Source: Micrasema longulum
Lineage: Eukaryota; Arthropoda; Insecta; Trichoptera; Brachycentridae
DNA length: 64,000 bases
Direction: 5' to 3'
NCBI GenBank assembly: GCA_022494885.1
Contig: JAGVSM010001407.1
Location: 62,001-126,000, forward strand
Below are positions 12,168 to 24,827 of the stretch, in pieces (the first letter of the stretch is position 1; each line of letters opens with the position of its first letter). A program made the translations under genes and the position numbers. The notes under the pieces were generated by a model. The model saw nothing but the letters and a program-made list of their open reading frames with translations. It had not been told where the DNA came from and did no database searches.

Positions 12168-12905
12168 GTAAACATTATCAAACGATTTTTTTTTATTCTA
12201 TCAATTTACATTGATCAATTAAACGTAGTTATGCAGAAAGCAGCCAGTCCACAATTTCGGAAAAATAAGATAATGATGTTATCGGGTGCAGTAAGGTCGA
12301 TTCTATGTTCTGCTAAAAACAGCCAGACCGCTTTCATATAAAAAAAACTGTATTAACCACCTCCGGAAAAAGGTGTCGATCACAAAAATGGAATTTTTCA
12401 ATTTGCAGAAAACACCCACAAAACTAGGAAAATCTTATGGCATTTAAAAAAAAAAATTAACTGGTCAAATACACAATAAGATTCTTGTTTTCAAAATATA
12501 AAAAAAACTTATGTATTCATTGTATATCGTTTGTTAAAATCAAAAACATTCCAATTATTGTGCAGATTTTATAATTCACTCTTTCCACAAAATGGTTATT
12601 ATCTCAGTTTCACTTTTCTATGGCTGGCTGCTTTCTGTATAACTACGTTCAATTTGTCCCATCTCTAACGTTTTTGCAAAATGGTGTAACCTTGTAAGAA
12701 CGTCGTTAATAATTAGGTTTATTTTAGTTTTTTTTAGGTTTAAAGCTGGTTTTAAATATTTATGTTGATTTATATGTCAAGAATTGTATTTAAAAAATTA
12801 ATCAATTTACCAAATATGAATGATTTTTCGTGTGTCAATATAAATCACTCCTTAGACGTTACTACAAAGTTATGTCGTCAGTTTTTCTGACAACTGTCAT
12901 TCTAA
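12168..12905. repeat. Family F repeat, interrupted by the 12.2 kb MITE
   Basis: 12168-12220 and 12649-12905 match 26028-26330: AATTTACATTGATCAAT, TTTGTCCCATCTCTAACGTT, GTTACTACAAAGTTATGTCG, TCAGTTTTTCTGACAACT. Unknown class, no frame. Confidence 0.65.
12221..12648. mobile_element. MITE with 25-27 bp inverted repeats and TCAATT duplication
   Basis: Left end ACGTAGTTATGCAGAAAGCA then GCCAGTC; right end is its complement (GGCTGGCTGCTTTCTGTATA, ACTACGT). TCAATT at 12215-12220 and 12649-12654 is a target duplication. The related repeat at 26.1 kb reads straight through (GATCAATTTGTCCC), giving the empty site. About 428 bp, no coding frame. Confidence 0.78.
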
Positions 12906-12969
12906 TCATCCTACATTTTAAGGACTATAGGAACTAGGAAAGTACGTGACACTAAGAAGGGGGAAGTTA

Positions 12970-13190
12970 GGGGGGCGCCCCACGACGCCGACGTACGTAC
13001 GACACAACCGACGCGACGCCGACGTACATACGACACGATGCGATGTAAATACGTACTAACGACACGAAATACAGTGGCAACATTATACAACCAACGACAT
13101 GATATAACGTACTACGGATTTACTACGGGAAGTTGTGTCGACTGATAACAACGTTTCGTAAACTGTCGTCAAATGTGCCTTTGGTGGGGC
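12970..13190. mobile_element. GC-rich inverted-repeat fragment with GACGTACGACAC units
   Basis: Starts GGGGGGCGCCCCACGACGCC with three CGACGTACGTACGACAC-like direct units (12985-13060). The right side has GTTGTGTCG (about 13131) and GTGGGGCGGG (about 13185), complements of the left motifs. Likely a MITE of a GC-rich-ended superfamily, but the ends and target duplication are not clear. Confidence 0.4.
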
Positions 13191-13765
13191 GGGTTTTTCC
13201 ACTGTACTCGATAATGATAATTCTTAAATTCCATTTCTTTCAATGTGCTAAATTTTTTATAAAATAGTATCAACAGGGACACAATCGCAGCACCAGAGAA
13301 AATTATAGGTTGATACTAGAATTTGGAAAAATGCAAATTCATGATAGATATGAAGTGGTTTATAAATTTTATGAAATAGGAGAACAGGTATACGAGGAAA
13401 CAAGGCTATGTAAATCAAAACAAAAAGCATCATATATGTATTATTACGATGTATAAAAACATATCGTACATCCACCAGGTTTTCATTGAAACACCTAAAA
13501 TAATTGAGGGGTCAAATGAAATTTAAAATTTAATTAAATTTAACGAACAATGCCATAAACACGAAAAAAAACTTTAAAAGAGTCTCGAAACTCATTGTAC
13601 AAGGGATTAAAACTGTACAATAAATTACTCAAATAATCAAAAGAATGGAAAGCCTTGAAATATTTCAAATCAATTTTTAAAATCCTTTCTTAATAAATTT
13701 TAATTTTATTAAACGGTTAATGAACTAACTTAATAAAGCACACATAAATTGAAAATACTTTAACA

Positions 13766-14055
13766 ATGTTTAATTATGTCCAAATGCTTGCAGACTGGCT
13801 GGATTTTCTCCCTAGGGAGTTGTTCATATTTAAATTTATGATAAAGGTTTCAGCTCTTTTACTTCACAAAAGTCAACAGATGGAAGAGTTGAGGAAATGT
13901 GGATGTTCTAACATGGGCAGAATGGTGAATGTTACACAGTGTGTAAAGTGGCCACTTAAACCAGCCAATGACAGGTCATAAGCCCTGTAAATGTCTAGAC
14001 TTCCACATTCCTTTCTCAAAAATGTTTTCCCTCTCTGTTGAAACAAATTTAAATA
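13766..14055. mobile_element. Family D copy, right half
   Basis: GTCCAAATGCTTGCAGACTG, GGTTTCAGCTC, AAGTCAACAGATGGAAGAGT, GGCAGAATGGTGAATGTTAC, TAAACCAGCCAATGACAGGT, CCTCTCTGTTGAAACAAA. The right arm is complete, the left arm almost gone. Confidence 0.65.
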
Positions 14056-16712
14056 TGAAAATACTTTCTTTATTACTCATACGTGTTCTAACATCGCGAC
14101 TTTTTTTTTTTAAGTACATATTTGTCTTGATAAAATTTGTTTTAAATTTCGATTTACTCAATACTGTTGACTAATTATAAAAATAGAGATTTTGTTTTTT
14201 AAGGAGCAAAAAAATGTTTAAAAAGCATTTTACACGTGGGAAATGCAATATTGTTTTGTCCTAGGACTCGACCATTGAACACGTGCAAACAGCAATTAGT
14301 AGGACAAAATATTGTTCCGAGACTTTGTCACCGAGTTAGACGGGCAGGCTATCTCCGCGGAACTATAATTAACCTCACCACCGCGCGCGGCTGCATTTTT
14401 ATGCGTAAAAACACACGAACAGAACCTTGTGACAATACCAATTTGCTGGACGTGAACATTTTTTTCCCGCACATTTTTTCTGACAAAAATGGCTGCAGAA
14501 AAAAATTGTTTTTTACTATTTATTCCGTTCTTTAATAATTCTAACGCATCTTGGGATAAAATTATTTTTATTACAACAAACAACAAACATTTTTTTTTAC
14601 AAAAAACTATGGTAATGATATAGTAATAAATAATAATATGTACATAAATAACATAGCAAGTTACGTATATAATACACATAAATTAAAACAAAACATTACA
14701 ATAAACATTTACTAAAGCTGTAATTGTTACAGGGACGTAAACAAATTCCAATAAATATTAAAATGTTTTTTTTTTATCACAACTCTTATGAAGAAACGAA
14801 CCTTGAGATATGATAGACGATGTTTTGCGTACTTAATTTTTCCATTTACAATTCTGTGTAACAATATTTCCGTAAATCGTTCATGGGTATTCATTAGTAA
14901 ATTTCTTAGGAGATTTATTTATCTGACTTTAAATTAAATTGGACTAGCTTTGTGATTATTGCATATACCAGACCAAATTCATTATTGTATTAATATTAAT
15001 AATGTTTTTATTTTTGTTTTTTCTTTTATTTCGTTTTATTCAGGAAACATACAGTACTGTTAAATAGTTTCATATTTTACACAGTTAGACTTAACTTTAA
15101 TGGACCAGTGAAGTTTCCATATTATACTATTCATTTATCTAAGGTCATAAATGAACTATTTTTTAATAAGTACAAAAAAGAGAAGGGAATAAATAAATAA
15201 ATGGGAGTTATTGAAAAATTTAAATCAAAGCTAAAAAGTATTTAATAGTTAGTAGTTTGTAATTTAAAAAATGAAGAAATTTTTTTTGTAAAAATAATTA
15301 AAAGGTAAGAATTAAAATTAAGAATAAAAAACATGCTCAGATGTTTAAAAAAAAAAACATTTAAAAAAAGGAAAAACACATAAATACACACATATTTTAA
15401 GGGATTCAAAGAAACGATGAGAAGAATCTTTAAATGAAATATAAGACAAAAAATTTAAGTCGATTAAAAAAAAATCTTCAAAAATAATGACACGTTATAC
15501 ATAGTAAGCAATATATTGATTTTATATTCATATACAATATAAGTAATTAAAAGTTGTTCAAAAGTATAAAAATAATCTATTCATTTTCAAAGGGTTATCA
15601 AATTTACAAGACTTTAACACCTTTTCTTTTTTAATCTGAAGGAAGTTCTACGATTCATGAGTTTTATAACTATTTTTCTGCACCCCAAAGGTCATTAGAC
15701 CCAATTTTATTACAGTAATGAATTACAACACAGAACATCCTGTCATGGTACTAGCTAAAATAGTACCTAGCCTAACCTTTTCGAAAATGCAAAATATATT
15801 CACACCTGGCAAAACTGCCAGAGACGAAACGATTAACAAATCAGAGATAAAATGGCGATGTTGCGGAAGCACGTGCGTTTTCGCGGACCATGGAATGGAT
15901 AAAATTCGGGAAAGCTTCCGTGAAGTCCACTAGGAACCGAAATCACGAGTTGGATAATTTTTATATCATAAATCTAATTTAGATCTGGCAAGATAACTGA
16001 TTGTCCTGTGTATTTTCTAATAGGGTTCGTTTTAGCTGACCAATCCACTCAAATGATTCCATAACTTTCGATACTATTTGTTGGACTTAAATTTTAAATT
16101 ATCCTGGATGTTAATCGTATATAATTATGCTCTCCGCCATGGGGAAAATTTCTCTTACCCTGTTTTAAATATATTTATCGGAATTTTCGTACATTTAATT
16201 ATTAATGGACGAACAGCCTGCTTGGAATCCGTAAATTCATGTCAAATCTGTAAATATGTTTATGAAATGGAATTTCCTACGTCAATCGATAGGTTGCATT
16301 GCATATTTCAACAGGAAGATACGAACATGTCCAAATAAGAAGATGATAATTAGAATCAAACCTCGTGACAGTTTCCTCCTCGGGTTCCTTAAATTTTTAT
16401 GTTAAACAATATAAATTTCTAGTCTTCATATCTTTTTACCGTAACATACGAGGGTTGTGTAAAAAATAAGGTTCTCAATTTTTTTTCAGGTTTAAGGCAT
16501 TTTTTATTTGAACTGAAAAATACAGCATTGGCAAGCTTAATTTCCTAAAAATTTTAACATAATCACCAGATTTTTCAACGCATTTTTATTGACGACTAAT
16601 CCACTTTTGGAATCCAGCTTCAAAGAAGTCCATTCATTTCTTTCATAAATCTGCATAATTTATTCAGACAATATAACGGTTGATAAATACAGATATTGGA
16701 TAACTATAAATT
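14056..16712. other. AT-rich stretch without a called gene
   Basis: Homopolymer-rich DNA. Contains a small inverted pair (CAATATTGTTTTGTCC near 14246 with GGACAAAATATTGTTC near 14303) around a CpG-rich patch (14320-14400). I could not support an exon there. The rest shows nothing identifiable. Confidence 0.45.
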
Positions 16713-16955
16713 TGACGGCCTCGTGGTGTAATGGTCAGCGCGTTAGCCTGCCATCCAAGAGGTCTAGGGTTCGATTCCCGACATGGTTGATTTGAAATAT
16801 TTATTTAAAAGAGTGTTTTCACACTTGAATATTTCGTAGCCCCTAGACTGGTACCTGAACCGTAAGACTGATCTTCTGAAATGATCAAGATTGTTGCGAT
16901 TGGTGTACCAATACAGTGCCTAATGCACCATTAGGTGCGGAAAGGAAACGATGAT
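16713..16955 (+). mobile_element. tRNA-derived SINE (type A), full length
   Basis: tRNA-like head with an RNA polymerase III box A (TGGTGTAATGG, 16724-16734) and a perfect box B (GGTTCGATTCC, 16768-16778). The body contains GAAATATTTATTTAAAAGAG, ATATTTCGTAG, GGTACCTGAA and TGATCAAGATTG. It ends with the hairpin GCACCATTAGGTGC (16925-16938) and GGAAACGATGAT. The head is a retroposed tRNA-like promoter, not a functional tRNA gene. The parental isotype is unclear (Asp/Gly/Glu-like). Confidence 0.85.
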
Positions 16956-17284
16956 AAATTTAGAGAGGCAGACTAAATTGTATTGTATTTTAATTATAAA
17001 AATAAACTCAAAATATTACGTTATTATAAGTTAAAAGTGGCAGACCAAATTGTATTGTTTGTGAGTTGTAATTTTTTTTACTCTGAACACTATTTGAGCG
17101 TTAGTAATTTCAACTTCCACACTGTTCTCCTGGTTGAATCTCTGAGAGAACCCGTGGAGGGGTGTACACTTTTTTTGGACGTACATTTTTGTTGATTGAG
17201 TTAGCTGGTGGTTGAGGGAGGCGTGGGAGACATTTTGAAAATTTAACTCGAATCGAAGCATTCATGAAAAGACTAATCGTGGAT

Positions 17285-17420
17285 TCTCACACTTCCAGTA
17301 CAATGCATCACAATCCTAGCTTGAGAAAAATCACATAAAGTATCGTGATCTCACCGCAATTCTAACTCAGAACCCTTGTTAATGAGGCAACTATATTAGC
17401 CACTACACCACGAGGGTAGA
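17285..17420 (-). mobile_element. Degenerate tRNA-like SINE head, minus strand
   Basis: The + strand shows TAGCCACTACACCACGAGG, the complement of a CCTCGTGGTGTAGTGGCTA head with box A, and upstream sequence that fits a decayed type B head (TTGAGAAAAATCACATAAAG). No 3' hairpin seen. Confidence 0.45.
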
Positions 17421-19142
17421 GGGTAGCTTTATTATTAAATAAGGAGTTTAAACCGACCGTAAAGATCGGAATTCGAAAACTTATGTATTCGATAGTGAGA
17501 TGTTTAAAAATCATACTGCAGAGTGTGCATTTCAAGGTTTACGAGTAAGTAAATTTATAACTTTTTATGATTTCATTTAAAAAACAATCGAAATCACGCC
17601 ATTTTCGATAATTAAATCCACCTTATCACTCATTTTCAAACACAAAAATGTTCACCGCTACAACGTTGAAAAACGTTTAAAAACTGTTTGTACTGCTATG
17701 ACGGCCGTCCTGCAAATGACAGCACCGCTGTTCAACGTTCTGCTCACAATCAACGCTCTCGAGGAAACCATACATTTATAGTCGTTAAAAATTCAATATA
17801 AAAATAACATCACCTGACAACAACAAAAAAACATACATAAAACAGTGTTACATAGGGTGTAAATCATATACTATAACTCTACGCTCTAAAACAGTTTTTT
17901 TTTTTAATATTTAAAAATCATGTCGAATATCAATGTCAATTCGTTTAATTCTTTGTTCAAATAGAATTGTGACAAATTATTTAACTGTATTACGAAGCAC
18001 AAAAATGTATCAATGAAATGTATAAGACATTTGTGGCGGCTTCCCTTAGGGTGTGAGTAACTTGTCTATCAATAACCCCTCAGTGAATTCAACCCTTACT
18101 ACGGTTCAAAACAAAATAAAGGGGCTTCTAAAGAAACACAATTAAACAGACGAAACAATACGTGTTCCAGCAAGTCATCGAGCATTAATAGAAGAAAGAA
18201 AATAAGTGGGAAAATCTATTTGTGTTTTGCCTGTGGTCTTAAAGAATGCCATTGTTTAAATATTAATAAAGCTTATGTAACTTCTACAATTATTGCTGTG
18301 GGCACGGGCAACACCAAGTACCAGGCCTGCCAACATACCAACTTAACAAGGCACTAACAGCGGCGAAACGGAAACGGAAACGTAAATCTGGCTCACTCCG
18401 TTCAACGCTGGTACCGGTTGACCGATATGAAACAGCTAACGACATTCATCGTAAACGTAAATTCAATTCGCGTTCATTTAACAAGGCAACGTTTCATTCA
18501 ATATTGTCTACATCTATTGTCCATCATATTAAAATATTTCTCATAGTAATAACGTCATAAAATTAGTAAATAAAATTCCACATGATAAAATATGTAAGTG
18601 AATCGTTTATTTTAATACAAGCAACCTTGTAGCAAAACTTCCGATAAGTCCAATTCAACTAATCATCCGTACACCTAAACAACATTACTATTCAATATTT
18701 CACTTTAATACAATTGTGGTATTTCACTAGACTTTACATGAAAGAGTGTGGATATTACCCATTATTGTTCCTTTTAGGTGTGTTTGATATCACAAGTTTT
18801 CGGGCCAGAAGGAGCATTGTCTTGCTTATGATAGCCTTTGAACATATGAACGGTTAAATTTTTAATCATTTGTAGCGTATAAAATGATATGCGCCGAGCA
18901 ACTACTTTAAAGCTAGGCAACACAGACAATTCGTTTTTCCTGAATGCAGGACCAACTAACCATTTATGATGCCTGCGAGGAAGATGGTTGGCCTGTTTAA
19001 CAGCCTACCGAGGAAGGTGGAACTCTTCATCTCAAACTGCATATCGCAATGCGTATTGTAATTTTGTTGTCTTACTATATTTTTATGGACTTCATTTTGT
19101 ACTTGTTCTTTTAATAAACTTCTTATATGCACATTGTAATTA
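17421..19142. other. No gene called
   Basis: AT-rich, with GC-richer patches near 17700-17765 and 18350-18480 but no frame with protein character. A short LINE-like echo (GAGTGTGGATATTACCC) is near 18745. Confidence 0.4.
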
Positions 19143-19848
19143 AGGACCGTTTTAACAAAGCGAAATATCTACAAAATGAAAATTTTTCAGGAGAAGAGTT
19201 TTTCATGTTAAAAATAAAACAATTACGATTTTAAATAAAATAAAAATTACATTTTATAGATACATAAAATTCTTACACACGTACTTAAAATCAACAACGT
19301 AGAATCAGTAAAATTATTTATAAAAATGTTCAGAATTTTCACAAAAAATAAATATCTACATATTTTTGTGAAAGGAATGTATGGAAAATTGATTTATGTT
19401 GGGAATTAAATAAGTTTACTTTTGCATGAAATCATTTTAAACTGATTTTTTGTAAAATTTTATGTCTATTGACATATCTAAGTACCTATGTAAATATACA
19501 CATTTAGGCTTTTTACCTCCTATATATTTTTTACATACACAATAGCACAAATAAAGTGATAACAAAACATATTTCAAGTAATATTATTTTATTTTATTTT
19601 CGATTTTAAAAAACTTAACATCCCAAAAAAATATGTAGATATTTCGCTTTGTGAAAACTTTATGTAGTGTAGTTATTTCGTTTTTGTAAAACTTATCGAT
19701 ATTTGAACCGCTACAACTTCGCATATTTATCGTTTTGTTAAAGTTTTATTTCACCAATCGATAAAGCTCACATGGAAGAACCCATTCCAATAAAAAAACG
19801 CATTTGGTTTTTTTTTGTAGGAGTTTCAGTTTGAGAAAACGGTCCTCA
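19143..19848. mobile_element. Inverted-repeat element, GAGGACCGTTTT ends
   Basis: The left end AGGACCGTTTTAACAAAGCG and the right end (complement) GAGGACCGTTTTCTCAAACT are similar. An inner inverted repeat, AACAAAGCGAAATATCTACA at 19152 against 19634-19655, shares the motif. No coding frame. Confidence 0.45.
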
Positions 19849-19849
19849 A

Positions 19850-20196
19850 TTGAGGGTCGTTTTTTTAAAACTCGACATTCGCTTCAAACGTAATTTTTTA
19901 ATGCGTTTTTTGTGAGTCGCGTCAAATCGCTTGAAAAAAAAGACCTTACAAATACGCCTGAAGGTAATCTAATTTCTGATTTAAATGTAGTTTGTAATTT
20001 TATTTGCATTATCGATTATTGAAATTAGGGATCACGATAAAATGTCGTGTTTTGAAAAAATTATAAGGCTTTGTCATTTTTTAAGCTGGTTTTTAGAGTG
20101 CTTTTTTAGGTAATCGATATGTCTCAATATTGTTTGATTATTTTTTTTAATCGCCATGCGCAGCAAATATCGTGTTTTGAAAAAAAACGATCCTCA
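19850..20196. mobile_element. Second inverted-repeat element, abutting the first
   Basis: Left TTGAGGGTCGTTTTTTTAAA then ACTCGACATTCGCT; right (complement) ATGAGGATCGTTTTTTTTCA then AAACACGATATTTGCT. About 347 bp. Shares the end motif with 19143-19848, and the two meet at the near-palindrome GGTCCTCAATTGAGGGTC (19841-19858). Confidence 0.5.
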
Positions 20197-20239
20197 TTTG
20201 GCAGTTGTGCTATATTGTGCATTTAAATAAATAAATAAA

Positions 20240-21095
20240 ACATGAAATACATTGATTTATATGCACTATTTATCAGGGGCGAACCGTGTATAGAAGCGAT
20301 TCAACGTCCAGAGATCTCGGGGTGTTGTTTGATGCTCAGTTATCTTTTAATCTTCATATGGTTAATCGATGTAATGACTCCCTTAAAATGCTTGGTTTTG
20401 TTCTTAGTAATGCCAAGATCTTTTCTAACTTTCAGATTATGAGGACATTGTATAATTCCTCGGCAAGAAGTCGTTTGGAGTTTAGTTCCATTATTTGGTC
20501 GCCACATGAGGCTTGATACTCTTTAATGGTGGAGAGAGTGCAGAAAAATTTTCTGCGCTATTTGTACCTAAAAGAGTGTGGATATTATCCTCTTATTATT
20601 AATAAGGATATTAGGCTCTTCCCTACCGACTTTTTACCGGGGATGCTAGGCTTTCAGTCATTATGGAGGAGGAGGGACGTTCATTTGGGTGTTCACTTTT
20701 TCCAGGTGATTGGTGGTCGCACACATAACTCAGAAATTCTGATGGATGTAGGTCTGTTCGTGCCTGATAACTATCTTCGAAAAAGACAGCATCGATTGTT
20801 TTACCTGCCACGATGCAGAACCAACCTGCCAATGGTTATGCCGGCTGGTAGAGCAATCTTGCTACTTAATCGCATCGCCTCGGATGTCGACATATTTCAC
20901 GACAGTGGGCCTTCCCTTAGGAAAGCATTTTCTAACTTTTAATTTATCTTTTTACATTTTGTTATATTATTTTAATAACATAACTATTTACTGTAATTTG
21001 TGATCTATTATTGTATTTAGAATGAATTGGGTCTTTTTCTGTAATGTTTTAAATATCTGAATAAATAAATGAAATTAAATAAATAAATGAAATTA
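20240..21095 (+). mobile_element. Jockey/CR1-like LINE 3' end with one stop
   Basis: The + strand has RDLGVLFDAQLSFNLHM, RSRLEFSSIIWSPHEA, a TGA at 20514-20516, and then in the same frame MVERVQKNFLRYLYLKECGYYP to the stop at 20941. These are the post-catalytic RT thumb and tail motifs (YLGV.., LEY..IW.., E.VQ+.F.R). The 3' UTR ends in AAATAAATGA repeats (21060-21095). It is 5'-truncated near 20240. A short similar piece (GAGTGTGGATATTACCC) occurs near 18745. Confidence 0.78.
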
Positions 21096-21786
21096 TATTT
21101 TAACCATAATAATGTTTTATTGTAACTTTATTTACAGAAAAACAAATAAATAATTACCATTTATTTTAAATCATTTCCATCGTTTGTATTTTTATCCTAA
21201 TATAAATATAAATTTTCATAAAGCGCGCCTAGCGCCTGCGGTGAGCCAAGAAACTAGCCGATTATTCCAGCTTATTTTTCCATACAAATAAGTTTACTCT
21301 ATTTTGAATGTCTTAACCCCAGTGCGGGTTTTTCCTCCTAGATTAAACTTGCAGATTACACAAATTATTTGAAGACTCTTGATTTGGAAAACAGTATTTC
21401 AAACATTGTTTCTTGAGAACTATTTTTCTTTGAGATGGTACTTTTGACATAAGGCCATAATTACTTTCATGCGCCATATTGCAGGACATATAGCGCTCCA
21501 CGCGGCCGTTTTCAGCACAATTAATTACTTGAACTATTCGGCCAGTTGACATTTCAATTGAATACCTAATATCGTCTGAATTCATACTGGTATTTTTTAT
21601 CTATTTTTAATGAATTATATATTATTATTTATTTTTCAATGAATAATGGATGATATATCAATATACTACAATATATCACAAAGTTACATCGTTGAGTTGA
21701 TTTCATGGGTGAGAGTTGTTGTATCACACAGAACCACAGAAAAATATCAATTTATAGTATATATTACTTACATTATATTATATACC

Positions 21787-22441
21787 ACTAATCACTGAAA
21801 TTACTTGGCTTCATTAACAGAATATCCTCTGATTTTACTCATGTCCGTACAATCAAAACTCTTTATTGCTCAACTGTTCGCCCTCTTCTAGAATATGCCT
21901 CCGTGGTCTGGTCTCCATTCTATATCGATCGCATAAATCAAATTGAATCAGTCCAACATCGCTTGCTTCGAAAAATAGCGTGGATGCTCGAGAGATAATT
22001 ATTCTTATGCTGAAATAGAGTCAATGTTAAATATTTCTAGTCTACAAAAACGTAGAACTAATATTGACTCCATATATATGTTCGGCATACTAAATGGTAT
22101 AATCGATGTTCCATCATTACTGGGACAAGTAAAATTCGTAGATTGAGAAACAATGAAGTACTGTTCATCGATCAGCATAGAACAAACTATGGCCTAAATT
22201 CTCCAATGACCCGTCTTTGTCATATTGTTAACTCAAGACAAGATCTGGACTTTTTTGGTTTAAGTTTACAACGATTTAAACGAGCACTAAATAAATAGTC
22301 CAGATCTTGTCTCGATGTCCCTTATGTTTGTCAATGCTTTTTTCTTTTTTTTTAATGTTTTAAACTATTCTTTTATTGTAATATTTAAACCTTATAAATT
22401 GTATACATGGACAATGTCCGTTAATAAATAAATAAATAAAT
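21787..22441 (+). mobile_element. Jockey-like LINE 3' end, frameshifted
   Basis: The + strand reads LLGFINRISSDFTHVRTIK, then TLYCSTVRPLLEYASVVWSP and YIDRINQIESVQHRLLRKIA before frame breaks near 22000. The downstream segment matches the better copy at 24.8-25.4 kb. It ends with TTAATAAATAAATAAATA. It is the inverted partner of that copy. Confidence 0.78.
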
Positions 22442-23089
22442 ACCTCCTATAAAGGTACAAATATATATGTTTTTTAAAGCTTATCTGTAAATAAAATCAC
22501 CATTCGCCACTGCTATTTATTCCCAATAAACGCCATATCAAAAGTACTAAAATTTCAACTGAAATCAGTCAAGTATAATGATATATTGAACGGCTGAAGG
22601 ATGCTGCATAATTTATTTTGAAGATCTGTGTGCGGAACGTTGATTTTGCCAAATTCGAATTTTGGTAAATAAAGGTACCAAAAAAAACGTTATTACTAAA
22701 CGTGATTCAAGTGTCAAATGAAACGGACTCCTCAAACGGACGAATTAGCTATGCAAACCAGGGTTAGAGCCCAAGGACTTCGAAAAAATTCAAAAGGCGT
22801 TTGTTGAATTACCCTTTGTTCGCTTTGCTAATTTGACCATTTGATGACTTCATTTTAATTAATTGGATCATCACCATTACATCCCTATCTGCGCCCTAAC
22901 CCAGGGCACGGCATTGGAACACTTAATGCAGCGTATTTCGTTAATCTGCTACATAAAGGTAATATGTTCAGGCTTACGCTTCCGATGTCAGCCGTTTTGG
23001 CACAAAACCCACCTCTACATTCAGCTCTTATAGGGACTATCTATCACCTATGCTATTTTTGCGATGTTACTTTACTTTACATATATTAA

Positions 23090-23550
23090 CTGTTTTCTGA
23101 GTTCGTTCAAATGTTTGTAGACAAGGACTAAATTTAACCGCCTAAGGAATTATTTCGATTATTGCATTACAATATGAAGAAAATTTGAGAAAAGGGAATA
23201 AGTAAGTCTAGATATTTACAGGGCTTATGACCTGCCATTGGCTAGTTTAAGTGGCCACTTTATACACTGTGCAACATTAACCAACTGGTCCAAGAAATAT
23301 GAAAACAAAATATATTTTCAGGCGTCGACTAGTATGCAGGTGAAATAATAGTAGATTAATCTCACCCGCATCAATAACGGTTTCAGTTCTTCAATTTCAC
23401 AAAAATCTACAATTGAAAGAATAAGGACGCTCAAATATAGTCATAATGGTTAATGTTATACAGTGTGTAAAAAGGGCACTGAAACCAGCGTAAGTCATAT
23501 AAATGTCTAGATTTCCAAGTTTTTGTCTCTCAAATATTTATCTTTCTCTG
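23090..23550. mobile_element. Family D foldback element, old copy
   Basis: Outer TTGTTCAAATGTTTGTAG-like end (23103), GGGCTTATGACCTGCCATTG, GTGGCCACTTTATACACTGT, central GATTAATCTCACCCGCATCA, and decayed inverted arm ATGGTTAATGTTATACAGTG to TCTCTGTTTTAG. Many point differences from younger copies. Confidence 0.6.
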
Positions 23551-23559
23551 TTTTAGTTT

Positions 23560-23735
23560 TAACCACATTTAAAACAAATATTTCACCTCGACCCCGCCAC
23601 GAATCGAACCCGGGACCACAAGAGTGGAAGGCGAGTGTACTTGCTACTGTATTCTGAGGCTGCCACTCGATTTCATTTTTCATGATTTTTACCTGAGAGC
23701 AGGCATCGAGTCGAAGACGCTCGTTCTGGTTTCTT
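23560..23735 (-). mobile_element. Degenerate tRNA-like SINE, minus strand
   Basis: GAATCGAACCCGGGACCAC (complement of box B GGTTCGATTC) with an A/T-rich body side toward 23560. It adjoins the family D copy at 23090-23550. Confidence 0.4.
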
Positions 23736-23929
23736 GTTTTATTACACACTCACAACTGGTTTTTTCATCCTCCGGGACAAAGGTAATTTAAAATCAATTA
23801 CATTAGTTTACTCTAACTGGTGACTTGAATCACCTTACTTAATAACGATCTTGAATAAGTTAACTAATAGTCTGTATTATACTGGACACGACAGATACAT
23901 TGATGTACATGGTAAATTAAAAGAATATT

Positions 23930-24350
23930 CGGTGGCTGGGAGTTTTGATGAATAGGTATTTAGATATTGTCACTCTCTCGAAAATGCTACCCAAACACTA
24001 TCGTTCTTATTATGCCTTACTAAAATCGAGAAAATCGCCGTTTCATTTTCCCGTTTTCCGCACCCAAAAAGTAAAAGAAAAGTAGTAGAAGATTGTCAGA
24101 ATTTGATTTTCTGTTAATCATTTTTTTTAAATAATGACCAAATTTGTATACCGTACGTCTGAAAACGGCAGATAAAACTGGGCGCTTTTGGGGGTTTTTG
24201 GATGGTCCTAGCTTCCATAATAAACAATTTATCAAAAAACAAAACACTCAGAAATCTCCAAAACCACTACTCTATTGCTATAATCCAGGGAGAAAGTACG
24301 GGAATACGTTTGTATGAAGAAAGGTCAGACCGCGATTTCTCTTGAGGTGT
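23930..24350. repeat. Family I repeat
   Basis: TTTTGATGAATAGGTATTTA, TATTATGCCTTACTAAAATC, GAGAAAATCGCCGTTTC, AAATTTGTATACCGTACGTC, TGAAAACGGCAGATAAAACT, CCAGGGAGAAAGTACGGGAA. Relative at 29470-29870. Confidence 0.58.
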
Positions 24351-24827
24351 TTTTGATGAAAAGAAAATATTAATATTTTATCGATTTAGTTGTGGTTACA
24401 TTAAAAAAAAATTCTTACCATATCGTCAGTGTCAGATCCTTTGTAGTAAACAAGAACTATGCCCGCTGTGCGGATAACCTGAAAATAAATTAACCAATAA
24501 TTAGATATTTATTTATTGGAAGCACGTGTACAAAATCAGTGTCACATTTGATTATTTTATTTTTTTCTATAAAATAAAAAATAAAATAAAAATTTACTCT
24601 CATACCTCACTAGGTGTTCATTGCAAAATTTTGGTAATTGAAATAAAAAGATACGAATTAAATCAGTTACCTTTTAGACGCTAGTCTCGAAAGGTAACTA
24701 CAAATATTTTTTTATTTAAAACCACTACATTTTATAATTTTCTTAAATAACGCTTCAATATCTATGATATTTTTACATCGTAGTCTAAATATTTTTTTTT
24801 TATAAGAGACTTGATAAATGTCAGAAT

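Noticed and set aside
14296..14679. 127-codon minus-strand frame over a CpG-rich patch
   Set aside because: Its C-terminal half covers the CpG patch but shows no domain; the N-terminal half is AT-rich Ile/Tyr runs; no usable splice sites were convincing.
16723..16790. tRNA gene-like sequences with box A and box B (also 33030, 34500, 57854)
   Set aside because: They do not fold into a full cloverleaf with paired acceptor ends, and each is followed by the same SINE body and tail, so they are SINE heads.
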